A DNA stretch of 64,000 nt from Volvox africanus (GCA_030268105.1 BSDZ01000008.1:4774001-4838000); one strand, 5' to 3'. Counted from the stretch's first letter, positions 1 to 11,258 are shown. The notes: generated by a model not told the origin, from the sequence alone. Translations and numbers: made by a program.

Positions 1-26
1 ATGCTTTTGACTGCATGCAATTTGAA

Positions 27-473
27 ATGGTGATGGATTTGATGCTGGGGTACTTGGTTATATTCCTTGATATGTAATGTTTTTGTTGCTTGCAGACATT
101 GGGGTTGAACAGAGGATGCATGTGCAACCTTAAATTGAGCTTAAAGTTTTTACTGTATCACATGCACTGTATCTATCACGTGGTTTCACAGCAGGAAGAT
201 GGCTGTCAAAGCGAATGGTAATTTTGTCTTATGTGGTTTACTCATATTTCAACAGTGTGAAATGCGGCACAATTTGGAAACAAATGTGGCTTGAGCAGCA
301 TTTGTATGACCTTGTCCTTGCCAAACCTGTTTGTGCTCATAATGTTTGTGTCAGCTGCAGGCGGGATTCCTTGCTATACAATATTGTATCATACAGATCC
401 ATCATCCTGCAACCATAATGCAGCTTTATTTGATGAGTCATTGACGGATATGGTGATGGATTTGATGCTGGGG
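27..473 (+). repeat. A-specific block bounded by a 24-bp direct repeat
   Basis: The same 24 bases lie at 27-50 and 450-473. Monomer B has only one copy of this motif (near 1681), with one substitution, and then continues directly into the sequence that follows the second copy in A. Monomer A therefore carries about 423 extra bases between direct repeats. This looks either like an insertion with an unusually long target duplication or like a local duplication. The block contains a pyrimidine-rich stretch ending in TTGCAG at 95. It recurs in every A monomer; in unit 15 it is itself split by element 2. Confidence 0.8.
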
Positions 474-652
474 CTTCCTCCAGAGTTCCAAGCCCTCAGG
501 TGATGTTTCATAGAAGGGGCCCTTAGGATGGCTGCACGCACATTGGCATCTGCTGTGGGACAGCTTAAGTTACGGATAGATAGGGAGCCGAGAGAATGTC
601 ACATGCTCACCTGTACATCCATGAATGATGTTCATGCACTCAGTCGCTGCTT

Positions 653-720
653 GGGGCTTTAGCTCAGTGGTAGAGCGCGCGCTTTGCATGCGTGAGGTCA
701 CCGGATCCCGGTAAGCTCCA
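653..720 (+). pseudogene. tRNA-Ala(TGC)-like, T-loop deleted (unit 1)
   Basis: The sequence folds as a cloverleaf: acceptor GGGGCTT with AAGCTCC, D-stem GCTC/GAGC, anticodon stem CGCGC/GCGTG with loop TTTGCAT (anticodon TGC), and T-stem ACCGG/CCGGT. The T-loop is only ATC, three bases instead of seven. Compared with the CGC copy in monomer B it lacks one GATC of a GATCGATC pair, a typical slippage deletion. This destroys the Pol III B box (GGTTCGANNCC type), while the A box TAGCTCAGTGG remains. There is no TTTT terminator close downstream. It is 68 nt long, and I regard it as a pseudogene or tRNA-derived relic. Confidence 0.75.
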
Positions 721-920
721 CGTATTGGGGCATGCATACGTATGTCTTGTTGTAAGCTCGGACGAGAAACATGCTTCGGGGACGGTTTCTTTAAACCAAT
801 AAAAGGAAGAGGCTACAAATTTTCTTCTGTAACATGGCATGGCTTAGACAGCACTTGATTGGGAAACTGTAAGAGTTTACTGGCATGCACAAACACAAAC
901 ACACACAAAAATACAAGCTT

Positions 921-995
921 GGGAGTGCCAACGTTTGGGGTGGGGCCCCAGCACATAGCACCTCAGGGGGCCCTGCCCTGTAGGATTGCCCATAT
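921..995 (+). repeat. GC-rich conserved block of monomer A
   Basis: These 75 bp match 2253-2327 in monomer B at all but 5 positions by eye, a higher match than the sequence around them. They can form a strong RNA or DNA stem: GGGGTGGGGCCC pairs with GGGCCCTGCCCT, including G-U wobbles, around a loop of about 19 nt. A CA-rich tract lies just before and a TG tract just after, so the flanks are also complementary. Function is unknown. Confidence 0.6.
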
Positions 996-1046
996 GTGTG
1001 TGTCTGTGGGGTGTGTGTGTGTGTGTGTGTGTATGTGTGTGTGTGT
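995..1046 (+). repeat. (TG)n microsatellite of monomer A
   Basis: A TG dinucleotide tract with a few interruptions. It sits at the same place in every A monomer and differs between units in length and interruptions (for example GGTGTGGG in units 2-11 and an uninterrupted tract in units 12-20). It produces many spurious Cys/Val and His/Thr reading frames. Confidence 0.9.
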
Positions 1047-1885
1047 CCTTGTATCCCTCTTCACTGCTCATGCACTTATCTGCATGTCTGGACGTTTAGT
1101 GCCAAGTGTCGAATGCTCACAAGACAGACGAAAGCATTCAGACACGATCTCACAGCAGGGGAAGACGTCAGAGTGAAAAGGGTACAACTTACAGTCAATT
1201 AGACGTGATGCGGTGCATCAGAACTGATGACAGGCGATCATCATCTAACCGGCTAATGGTGTGCAAGCTGGGCTCGGGGCAATAAATGTGTATGATAATA
1301 TCGAAGGTAACCTGAGTAAGGGCTCGGAAAACACTTAAGGTGTTTGGCCGTCCTCATACATATTATACTTGTGATAGATACAGTAGATACAGTAACCGTC
1401 ACAAATGCTGCTCGGAACTCTTTTGCAGCTTCTTGCGTGCAGAGGTATGATCTATGGGCAGGCATAGGCTCGTGCATATTCCCTCACCTCGCTGATGCTA
1501 TTGTGATGCCAGGTAAGTTTTGATGCCAAAAATGAGGGCAGTTTTATGCAAGTATTGCTTATGCATATTGATCTATGCATGGTCATAATAATCATTATAA
1601 TCATGATAAGATTATGATTGCAATCATATGAGTGTATTAAGCGCTGCAAAATCGTATGCTTTTGACTGCATGCAATTTGATATGGTGATGGATTTGATGG
1701 TGGGGCTTTCTCTGAGTTCCAAGCCCCCAGGTGACTTTTCATACAAGAGGCGCTTAGGATGGCTGCACACACATTGGCATCTGCTGTGGCAAGTAAAGTG
1801 GGACAGCTGGAGATGGTGCGCACGTACAGGGAACAAGTACATTCACTAACCGTAAGTAATGCTGCTCGGAACGCTTTTGCAGCTT

Positions 1886-1957
1886 GGGGCTTTAGCTCAG
1901 TGGTAGAGCGCGCGCTTCGCATGCGTGAGGTCACCGGATCGATCCCGGTAAGCTCCA
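1886..1957 (+). tRNA. tRNA-Ala(CGC), unit 1
   Basis: A complete 72-nt cloverleaf. Acceptor GGGGCTT pairs with AAGCTCC (one G-U), discriminator A, and CCA is not encoded. D-stem is GCTC/GAGC. The anticodon stem CGCGC/GCGTG encloses TTCGCAT, giving anticodon CGC, which reads the alanine codon GCG. T-stem ACCGG/CCGGT encloses the 7-base loop ATCGATC. The A box TAGCTCAGTGG is good. The B box GGATCGATCC has A in place of the usual T54. No TTTT run follows for about 300 bp (first near 2266), so normal Pol III termination is doubtful. It could be a real gene or a tRNA-derived repeat. Confidence 0.65.
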
Positions 1958-2252
1958 TTGCCCAAGGTAGAAGGTGAGTGCAGCACTGACACATGTAAGA
2001 TCGGCATCCAGAAAGGGAGTACACGGTCATCAACATCAGATACAATGTGATACTATTTACATGTACAACCTCTGATCATATCAATACAAGCTCTAATGAC
2101 GGCCACGTTAGAAGCCTACAAAAGGAAGTGGCTACAAATTATGTTCTGTGACATGTTTGTCATGGCTTACACAGCACGTAACTGGGAGATGGTGAGAGCT
2201 TACAGGCATGCACAAAACAACAACAAACAAACACACACAGAGACACACAGTT

Positions 2253-2323
2253 GGGAGTGCCAACATTTTGGGTGGAGCCCCAGCACAAAGCGCCTCAGGG
2301 GGCCCTGCCCTGTAGGATTGCCC

Positions 2324-2327
<4 letters not shown>
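2253..2327 (+). repeat. GC-rich conserved block of monomer B
   Basis: Counterpart of the block at 921-995. The B version has A for G in the 5' arm, which puts one mismatch in the predicted stem. It is followed directly by the TA/TG microsatellite. Confidence 0.6.
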
Positions 2328-2355
<28 letters not shown>

Positions 2356-2461
2356 ATGTGTGTGTATATATGTGTATATATATATGTGTGTGTATATATG
2401 TGTGTGTATATATGTGTATATATATGTGTGTGTATATATGTGTGTGTATATATATGTGTGT
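2324..2461 (+). repeat. (TA)n/(TG)n compound microsatellite of monomer B
   Basis: An alternating purine-pyrimidine tract of TATATA and TGTGTG blocks, about 138 bp here and shorter in most other B monomers. Tracts of this type can adopt Z-DNA. Its length change accounts for most of the size difference between long units. Confidence 0.9.
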
Positions 2462-2772
2462 GAATGTAATGACCAAACTAATTGATTCACCTACCTAGTG
2501 TTGTATACCTCTTACTAAAGCACATAAACTCAATGTAGAGTGCATCATGTGTGAGGGGCATGTACCTAACTCATGTGTGAGGATCCACAGCAGGATCATC
2601 ATATAAAGGACTTTACAGCATCCATGCAATGCCTCTTCTTGCGTGCAGAGGTATGATCTATGCGCAGGCATAGGCTCGTGCATATTCCCTCACATCGCTG
2701 ATGCTATTGTGATGCCAGGTAAGTTTTGATGCCAAAACATGAGCGCAGTATTATGCAAATATTGATCTATGC

Positions 2773-2992
2773 ATGATCATAATAATCTTAATAATCATGA
2801 TAAGAATCATTATAATAATTACAATACTCAGAATATCATCATCATCATCATATAATTATAACAATCATAATAATAACAACAATAATACAATAATAATCAT
2901 AATATTAATCATAATAATAATAATAACAACAACAACAACAATCATCATCATCATCACAATGATGATAATAATTATAATCATTATAATAATAA
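2773..2992 (+). repeat. ATA/ATC/ACA triplet-repeat block of monomer B
   Basis: About 220 bp of AT-rich imperfect triplets (ATC, ATA, AAC, ATT). Equivalent blocks lie at 5886-6105, 9000-9222, 12102-12324, 16859-17084, 19968-20193, 26418-26640, 29524-29749, 43413-43647 and 53335-53560. Copies differ by whole triplets, mainly in the ATC run and in one ATA run, as expected from replication slippage. The long Ile/Asn reading frame across it is an artefact. Confidence 0.9.
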
Positions 2993-3797
2993 CTGGTCCT
3001 GTGCAGGAGCATATGGCGGCCAAAGTATCCATGTTGCTGCGTGGCAAATGGATTACCACAGAAATGCCATATTATGCGCGTCATCATGCATTAAGCAAAG
3101 ATTATGATTGCAATCATATGAGTGTATTAAGCGCTGCAAAATCGTATGCTTTTGACTGCATGCAATTTGAAATGGTGATGGATTTGATGCTGGGGTACTT
3201 GGTTATATTCCTTGATATGTAATGTTTTTGTTGCTTGCAGACATTGGGGTTGAACAGAGGATGCATGTGCAACCTTAAATTGAGCTTAAAGTTTTTACTG
3301 TATCACATGCACTGTATCTATCACGTGGTTTCACAGCAGGAAGATGGCTGTCAAAGCGAATGGTAATTTTGTCTTATGTGGTTTACTCATATTTCAACAG
3401 TGTGAAATGCGGCACAATTTGGAAACAAATGTGGCTTGAGCAGCATTTGTATGACCTTGTCCTTGCCAAACCTGTTTGTGCTCATAATGTTTGTGTCAGC
3501 TGCAGGCGGGATTCCTTGCTATACAATATTGTATCATACAGATCCATCATCCTGCAACCATAATGCAGATTTATTTGATGAGTCATTGACGGATATGGTG
3601 ATGGATTTGATGCTGGGGCTTCCTCCAGAGTTCCAAGCCCTCAGGTGATGTTTCATAGAAGGGGCCCTTAGGATGGCTGCACGCACATTGGCATCTGCTG
3701 TGGGACAGCTTAAGTTACGGATAGATAGGGAGCCGAGAGAATGTCACATGCTCACCTGTACATCCATGAATGATGTTCATGCACTCAGTCGCTGCTT

Positions 3798-3865
3798 GGG
3801 GCTTTAGCTCAGTGGTAGAGCGCGCGCTTTGCATGCGTGAGGTCACCGGATCCCGGTAAGCTCCA
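3798..3865 (+). pseudogene. tRNA-Ala(TGC)-like, unit 2
   Basis: Same 68-nt sequence as at 653-720, with the 3-base T-loop. Confidence 0.75.
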
Positions 3866-5026
3866 CGTATTGGGGCATGCATACGTATGTCTTGTTGTAA
3901 GCTCGGACGAGAAACATGCTTCGGGGACGGTTTCTTTAAACCAATAAAAGGAAGAGGCTACAAATTTTCTTCTGTAACATGGCATGGCTTAGACAGCACT
4001 TGATTGGGAAACTGTAAGAGTTTACTGGCATGCACAAACACAAACACACACAAAAATACAAGCTTGGGAGTGCCAACGTTTGGGGTGGGGCCCCAGCACA
4101 TAGCACCTCAGGGGGCCCTGCCCTGTAGGATTGCCCATATGTGTGTGTGTGTGGTGTGGGTGTGTGTGTGTGTATGTGTGTGTGTGTCCTTGTATCCCTC
4201 TTCACTGCTCATGCACTTATCTGCATGTCTGGACGTTTAGTGCCAAGTGTCGAATGCTCACAAGACAGACGAAAGCATTCAGACACGATCTCACAGCAGG
4301 GGAAGACGTCAGAGTGAAAAGGGTACAACTTACAGTCAATTAGACGTGATGCGGTGCATCAGAACTGATGACAGGCGATCATCATCTAACCGGCTAATGG
4401 TGTGCAAGCTGGGCTCGGGGCAATAAATGTGTATGATAATATCGAAGATAACCTGAGTAAGGGCTCGGAAAACACTTAAGGTGTTTGGCCGTCCTCATAC
4501 ATATTATACTTGTGATAGATACAGTAGCTACAGTAACCGTCACAAATGCTGCTCGGAACTCTTTTGCAGCTTCTTGCGTGCAGAGGTATGATCTATGGGC
4601 AGGCATAGGCTCGTGCATATTCCCTCACCTCGCTGATGCTATTGTGATGCCAGGTAAGTTTTGATGCCAAAAATGAGGGCAGTTTTATGCAAGTATTGCT
4701 TATGCATATTGATCTATGCATGGTCATAATAATCATTATAATCATGATAAGATTATGATTGCAATCATATGAGTGTATTAAGCGCTGCAAAATCGTATGC
4801 TTTTGACTGCATGCAATTTGATATGGTGATGGATTTGATGGTGGGGCTTTCTCTGAGTTCCAAGCCCCCAGGTGACTTTTCATACAAGAGGCGCTTAGGA
4901 TGGCTGCACACACATTGGCATCTGCTGTGGCAAGTAAAGTGGGACAGCTGGAGATGGTGCGCACGTACAGGGAACAAGTACATTCACTAACCGTAACTAA
5001 TGCTGCTCGGAACGCTTTTGCAGCTT

Positions 5027-5098
5027 GGGGCTTTAGCTCAGTGGTAGAGCGCGCGCTTCGCATGCGTGAGGTCACCGGATCGATCCCGGTAAGCTCCA
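5027..5098 (+). tRNA. tRNA-Ala(CGC), unit 2
   Basis: 72 nt, sequence as at 1886-1957. All four stems are intact. Confidence 0.65.
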
Positions 5099-5460
5099 TT
5101 GCCCAAGGTAGAAGGTGAGTGCAGCACTGACACATGTAAGATCGGCATCCAGAAAGGGAGTACACGGTCATCAACATCAGATACAATGTGATACAATTTA
5201 CATGTACAACCTCTGATCATATCAATACAAGCTCTAATGACGGCCACGTTAGAAGCCTACAAAAGGAAGTGGCTACAAATTATGTTCTGTGACATGTTTG
5301 TCATGGCTTACACAGCACGTAACTGGGAGATGGTGAGAGCTTACAGGCATGCACAAAACAACAACAAACAAACACACACAGAGACACACAGTTGGGAGTG
5401 CCAACATTTTGGGTGGAGCCCCAGCACAAAGCGCCTCAGGGGGCCCTGCCCTGTAGGATT

Positions 5461-5472
5461 TTAAAACCCTAA
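5461..5472 (+). other. Telomere-like 12-base insert
   Basis: TTAAAACCCTAA interrupts the otherwise constant GGATT/GCCCATAT junction. Its reverse complement contains TTAGGGTTTTA, 11 bases in phase with a TTTTAGGG repeat. A second copy is at 8575-8586. Confidence 0.6.
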
Positions 5473-5476
5473 GCCC

Positions 5477-5508
<32 letters not shown>

Positions 5509-6910
5509 ATATGTGTGTGTATATATGTGTATATATATGTGTGTGTATATATGTGTGTGTATATATATGTGTGTGAATGTAATGACCAAACTAATTGATT
5601 CACCTACCTAGTGTTGTATACCTCTTACTAAAGCACATAAACTCAATGTAGAGTGCATCATGTGTGAGGGGCATGTACCTAACTCATGTGTGAGGATCCA
5701 CAGCAGGATCATCATATAAAGGACTTTACAGCATCCATGCAATGCCTCTTCTTGCGTGCAGAGGTATGATCTATGCGCAGGCATAGGCTCGTGCATATTC
5801 CCTCACATCGCTGATGCTATTGTGATGCCAGGTAAGTTTTGATGCCAAAACATGAGCGCAGTATTATGCAAATATTGATCTATGCATGATCATAATAATC
5901 TTAATAATCATGATAAGAATCATTATAATAATTACAATACTCAGAATATCATCATCATCATCATATAATTATAACAATCATAATAATAACAACAATAATA
6001 CAATAATAATCATAATATTAATCATAATAATAATAATAACAACAACAACAACAATCATCATCATCATCACAATGATGATAATAATTATAATCATTATAAT
6101 AATAACTGGTCCTGTGCAGGAGCATATGGCGGCCAAAGTATCCATGTTGCTGCGTGGCAAATGGATTACCACAGAAATGCCATATTATGCGCGTCATCAT
6201 GCATTAAGCAAAGATTATGATTGCAATCATATGAGTGTATTAAGCGCTGCAAAATCGTATGCTTTTGACTGCATGCAATTTGAAATGGTGATGGATTTGA
6301 TGCTGGGGTACTTGGTTATATTCCTTGATATGTAATGTTTTTGTTGCTTGCAGACATTGGGGTTGAACAGAGGATGCATGTGCAACCTTAAATTGAGCTT
6401 AAGGTTTTTACTGTATCACATGCACTGTATCTATCACGTGGTTTCACAGCAGGAAGATGGCTGTCAAAGCGAATGGTAATTTTGTCTTATGTGGTTTACT
6501 CATATTTCAACAGTGTGAAATGCGGCACAATTTGGAAACAAATGTGGCTTGAGCAGCATTTGTATGACCTTGTCCTTGCCAAACCTGTTTGTGCTCATAA
6601 TGTTTGTGTCAGCTGCAGGCGGGATTCCTTGCTATACAATATTGTATCATACAGATCCATCATCCTGCAACCATAATGCAGCTTTATTTGATGAGTCATT
6701 GACGGATATGGTGATGGATTTGATGCTGGGGCTTCCTCCAGAGTTCCAAGCCCTCAGGTGATGTTTCATAGAAGGGGCCCTTAGGATGGCTGCACGCACA
6801 TTGGCATCTGCTGTGGGACAGCTTAAGTTACGGATAGATAGGGAGCCGAGAGAATGTCACATGCTCACCTGTACATCCATGAATGATGTTCATGCACTCA
6901 GTCGCTGCTT

Positions 6911-6978
6911 GGGGCTTTAGCTCAGTGGTAGAGCGCGCGCTTTGCATGCGTGAGGTCACCGGATCCCGGTAAGCTCCA
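6911..6978 (+). pseudogene. tRNA-Ala(TGC)-like, unit 3
   Basis: 68 nt with the shortened T-loop, otherwise unchanged. Confidence 0.75.
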
Positions 6979-8140
6979 CGTATTGGGGCATGCATACGTA
7001 TGTCTTGTTGTAAGCTCGGACGAGAAACATGCTTCGGGAACGGTTTCCTTAAACCAATAAAAGGAAGAGGCTACAAATTTTCTTCTGTAACATGGCATGG
7101 CTTAGACAGCACTTGATTGGGAAACTGTAAGAGTTTACTGGCATGCACAAACACAAACACACACAAAAATACAAGCTTGGGAGTGCCAACGTTTGGGGTG
7201 GGGCCCCAGCACATAGCACCTCAGGGGGCCCTGCCCTGTAGGATTGCCCATATGTGTGTGTGTGTGGTGTGGGTGTGTGTGTGTGTGTATGTGTGTGTGT
7301 GTCCTTGTATCCCTCTTCACTGCTCATGCACTTATCTGCATGTCTGGACGTTTAGTGCCAAGTGTCGAATGCTCACAAGACAGACGAAAGCATTCAGACA
7401 CGATCTCACAGCAGGGAAGACGTCAGAGTGAAAAGGGTACAACTTACAGTCAATTAGACGTGATGCGGTGCATCAGAACTGATGACAGGCGATCATCATC
7501 TAACCGGCTAATGGTGTGCAAGCTGGGCTCGGGGCAATAAATGTGTATGATAATATCGAAGATAACCTGAGTAAGGGCTCGGAAAACACTTAAGGTGTTT
7601 GGCCGTCCTCATACATATTATACTTGTGATAGATACAGTAGATACAGTAACCGTCACAAATGCTGCTCGGAACTCTTTTGCAGCTTCTTGCGTGCAGAGG
7701 TATGATCTATGGGCAGGCATAGGCTCGTGCATATTCCCTCACCTCGCTGATGCTATTGTGATGCCAGGTAAGTTTTGATGCCAAAAATGAGGGCAGTTTT
7801 ATGCAAGTATTGCTTATGCATATTGATCTATGCATGGTCATAATAATCATTATAATCATGATAAGATTATGATTGCAATCATATGAGTGTATTAAGCGCT
7901 GCAAAATCGTATGCTTTTGACTGCATGCAATTTGATATGGTGATGGATTTGATGGTGGGGCTTTCTCTGAGTTCCAAGCCCCCAGGTGACTTTTCATACA
8001 AGAGGCGCTTAGGATGGCTGCACACACATTGGCATCTGCTGTGGCAAGTAAAGTGGGACAGCTGGAGATGGTGCGCACGTACAGGGAACAAGTACATTCA
8101 CTAACCGTAACTAATGCTGCTCGGAACGCTTTTGCAGCTT

Positions 8141-8212
8141 GGGGCTTTAGCTCAGTGGTAGAGCGCGCGCTTCGCATGCGTGAGGTCACCGGATCGATCC
8201 CGGTAAGCTCCA
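8141..8212 (+). tRNA. tRNA-Ala(CGC), unit 3
   Basis: 72 nt, complete cloverleaf, no base changes seen against the unit 1 copy. Confidence 0.65.
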
Positions 8213-8574
8213 TTGCCCAAGGTAGAAGGTGAGTGCAGCACTGACACATGTAAGATCGGCATCCAGAAAGGAAGTACACGGTCATCAACATCAGATACAA
8301 TGTGATACAATTTACATGTACAACCTCTGATCATATCAATACAAGCTCTAATGACGGCCACGTTAGAAGCCTACAAAAGGAAGTGGCTACAAATTATGTT
8401 CTGTGACATGTTTGTCATGGCTTACACAGCACGTAACTGGGAGATGGTGAGAGCTTACAGGCATGCACAAAACAACAACAAACAAACACACACAGAGACA
8501 CACAGTTGGGAGTGCCAACATTTTGGGTGGAGCCCCAGCACAAAGCGCCTCAGGGGGCCCTGCCCTGTAGGATA

Positions 8575-8586
8575 TTAAAACCCTAA
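8575..8586 (+). other. Telomere-like 12-base insert, second copy
   Basis: Same TTAAAACCCTAA as at 5461-5472, in the adjacent unit. The base before it is A instead of T. Confidence 0.6.
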
Positions 8587-8590
8587 GCCC

Positions 8591-8622
<32 letters not shown>

Positions 8623-10027
8623 ATATGTGTGTGTATATATGTGTATATATATGTGTGTGTATATATGTGTGTGTATATATATGTGTGTGAATGTAATGAC
8701 CAAACTAATTGATTCACCTACCTAGTGTTGTATACCTCTTACTAAAGCACATAAACTCAATGTAGAGTGCATCATGTGTGAGGGGCATGTACCTAACTCA
8801 TGTGTGAGGATCCACAGCAGGATCATCATATAAAGGACTTTACAGCATCCATGCAATGCCTCTTCTTGCGTGCAGAGGTATGATCTATGCGCAGGCATAG
8901 GCTCGTGCATATTCCCTCACATCGCTGATGCTATTGTGATGCCAGGTAAGTTTTGATGCCAAAACATGAGCGCAGTATTATGCAAATATTGATCTATGCA
9001 TGATCATAATAATCTTAATAATCATGATAAGAATCATTATAATAATTACAATACTCAGAATATCATCATCATCATCATCATATAATTATAACAATCATAA
9101 TAATAACAACAATAATACAATAATAATCATAATATTAATCATAATAATAATAATAACAACAACAACAACAATCATCATCATCATCACAATGATGATAATA
9201 ATTATAATCATTATAATAATAACTGGTCCTGTGCAGGAGCATATGGCGGCCAAAGTATCCATGTTGCTGCGTGGCAAATGGATTACCACAGAAATGCCAT
9301 ATTATGCGCGTCATCATGCATTAAGCAAAGATTATGATTGCAATCATATGAGTGTATTAAGCGCTGCAAAATCGTATGCTTTTGACTGCATGCAATTTGA
9401 AATGGTGATGGATTTGATGCTGGGGTACTTGGTTATATTCCTTGATATGTAATGTTTTTGTTGCTTGCAGACATTGGGGTTGAACAGAGGATGCATGTGC
9501 AACCTTAAATTGAGCTTAAAGTTTTTACTGTATCACATGCACTGTATCTATCACGTGGTTTCACAGCAGGAAGATGGCTGTCAAAGCGAATGGTAATTTT
9601 GTCTTATGTGGTTTACTCATATTTCAACAGTGTGAAATGCGGCACAATTTGGAAACAAATGTGGCTTGAGCAGCATTTGTATGACCTTGTCCTTGCCAAA
9701 CCTGTTTGTGCTCATAATGTTTGTGTCAGCTGCAGGCGGGATTCCTTGCTATACAATATTGTATCATACAGATCCATCATCCTGCAACCATAATGCAGAT
9801 TTATTTGATGAGTCATTGACGGATATGGTGATGGATTTGATGCTGGGGCTTCCTCCAGAGTTCCAAGCCCTCAGGTGATGTTTCATAGAAGGGGCCCTTA
9901 GGATGGCTGCACGCACATTGGCATCTGCTGTGGGACAGCTTAAGTTACGGATAGATAGGGAGCCGAGAGAATGTCACATGCTCACCTGTACATCCATGAA
10001 TGATGTTCATGCACTCAGTCGCTGCTT

Positions 10028-10095
10028 GGGGCTTTAGCTCAGTGGTAGAGCGCGCGCTTTGCATGCGTGAGGTCACCGGATCCCGGTAAGCTCCA
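10028..10095 (+). pseudogene. tRNA-Ala(TGC)-like, unit 4
   Basis: 68 nt, T-loop ATC. Confidence 0.75.
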
Positions 10096-11258
10096 CGTAT
10101 TGGGGCATGCATACGTATGTCTTGTTGTAAGCTCGGACGAGAAACATGCTTCGGGGATGGTTTCTTTAAACCAATAAAAGGAAGAGGCTACAAATTTTCT
10201 TCTGTAACATGGCATGGCTTAGACAGCACTTGATTGGGAAACTGTAAGAGTTTACTGGCATGCACAAACACAAACACACACAAAAATACAAGCTTGGGAG
10301 TGCCAACGTTTGGGGTGGGGCCCCAGCACATAGCACCTCAGGGGGCCCTGCCCTGTAGGATTGCCCATATGTGTGTGTGTGTGGTGTGGGTGTGTGTGTG
10401 TGTGTATGTGTGTGTGTGTCCTTGTATCCCTCTTCACTGCTCATGCACTTATCTGCATGTCTGGACGTTTAGTGCCAAGTGTCGAATGCTCACAAGACAG
10501 ACGAAAGCATTCAGACACGATCTCACAGCAGGGGAAGACGTCAGAGTGAAAAGGGTACAACTTACAGTCAATTAGACGTGATGCGGTGCATCAGAACTGA
10601 TGACAGGCGATCATCATCTAACCGGCTAATGGTGTGCAAGCTGGGCTCGGGGCAATAAATGTGTATGATAATATCGAAGATAACCTGAGTAAGGGCTCGG
10701 AAAACACTTAAGGTGTTTGGCCGTCCTCATACATATTATACTTGTGATAGATACAGTAGATACAGTAACCGTCACAAATGCTGCTCGGAACTCTTTTGCA
10801 GCTTCTTGCGTGCAGAGGTATGATCTATGGGCAGGCATAGGCTCGTGCATATTCCCTCACCTCGCTGATGCTATTGTGATGCCAGGTAAGTTTTGATGCC
10901 AAAAATGAGGGCAGTTTTATGCAAGTATTGCTTATGCATATTGATCTATGCATGGTCATAATAATCATTATAATCATGATAAGATTATGATTGCAATCAT
11001 ATGAGTGTATTAAGCGCTGCAAAATCGTATGCTTTTGACTGCATGCAATTTGATATGGTGATGGATTTGATGGTGGGGCTTTCTCTGAGTTCCAAGCCCC
11101 CAGGTGACTTTTCATACAAGAGGCGCTTAGGATGGCTGCACACACATTGGCATCTGCTGTGGCAAGTAAAGTGGGACAGCTGGAGATGGTGCGCACGTAC
11201 AGGGAACAAGTACATTCACTAACCGTAACTAATGCTGCTCGGAACGCTTTTGCAGCTT

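Larger units (their letters stand above)
1..3145 (+). repeat. Array unit 1: long A+B dimer (reference unit)
   Basis: This unit is used as the reference for the array. Monomer A is 1-1655 and monomer B is 1656-3145. Both start with the same segment of about 50 bp, and the same roughly 50 bp also precede each start, so A and B are diverged copies of one ancestor. Shared order: tRNA-Ala-like sequence, a GC-rich block, a TG-rich microsatellite, and a tail ending in an AT-rich stretch. A alone carries an extra block of about 420 bp near its start. B alone carries the triplet-repeat block. Variants private to this unit are a longer TA/TG tract and GTAAGT instead of GTAACT upstream of the B tRNA. 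No supported protein gene is present. Confidence 0.95.
3146..6258 (+). repeat. Array unit 2: long A+B dimer
   Basis: A is 3146-4796 and B is 4797-6258. The B monomer has 12 extra bases, TTAAAACCCTAA, at 5461-5472 between the GC-rich block and the TA/TG tract. Only unit 3 shares this, so the two neighbours have a recent common ancestor. The A monomer has GTAGCTACAG where most copies read GTAGATACAG. Confidence 0.95.
6259..9375 (+). repeat. Array unit 3: long A+B dimer
   Basis: A is 6259-7910 and B is 7911-9375. It shares the 12-base CCCTAA-containing insert with unit 2 (one flanking base differs). Private changes are one G fewer in the CAGCAGGG run near 7415, and GGGAACGG with TTTCCTT near 7037-7050. 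Confidence 0.95.

Noticed and set aside
215..503. 67- and 70-codon frames conserved in all A monomers
   Set aside because: They overlap each other in different frames, and their identity between units is explained by recent tandem duplication; no recognisable family.
859..1202. Cys/Val-rich and His/Thr-rich frames over the TG tracts
   Set aside because: Low-complexity products of dinucleotide repeats on either strand, in all units.
1452..2045. 197-codon minus-strand frame, repeated in most long units
   Set aside because: It runs antisense through the tRNA-Ala(CGC); the MRSARSTTELK stretch is the reverse complement of the tRNA. Conservation reflects repeat homogenisation, not coding.
2773..3222. 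About 150-codon frame rich in Ile, Asn, Thr and Ser
   Set aside because: Translation of the ATA/ATC/ACA triplet repeat. Frame length follows triplet number and there is no domain.
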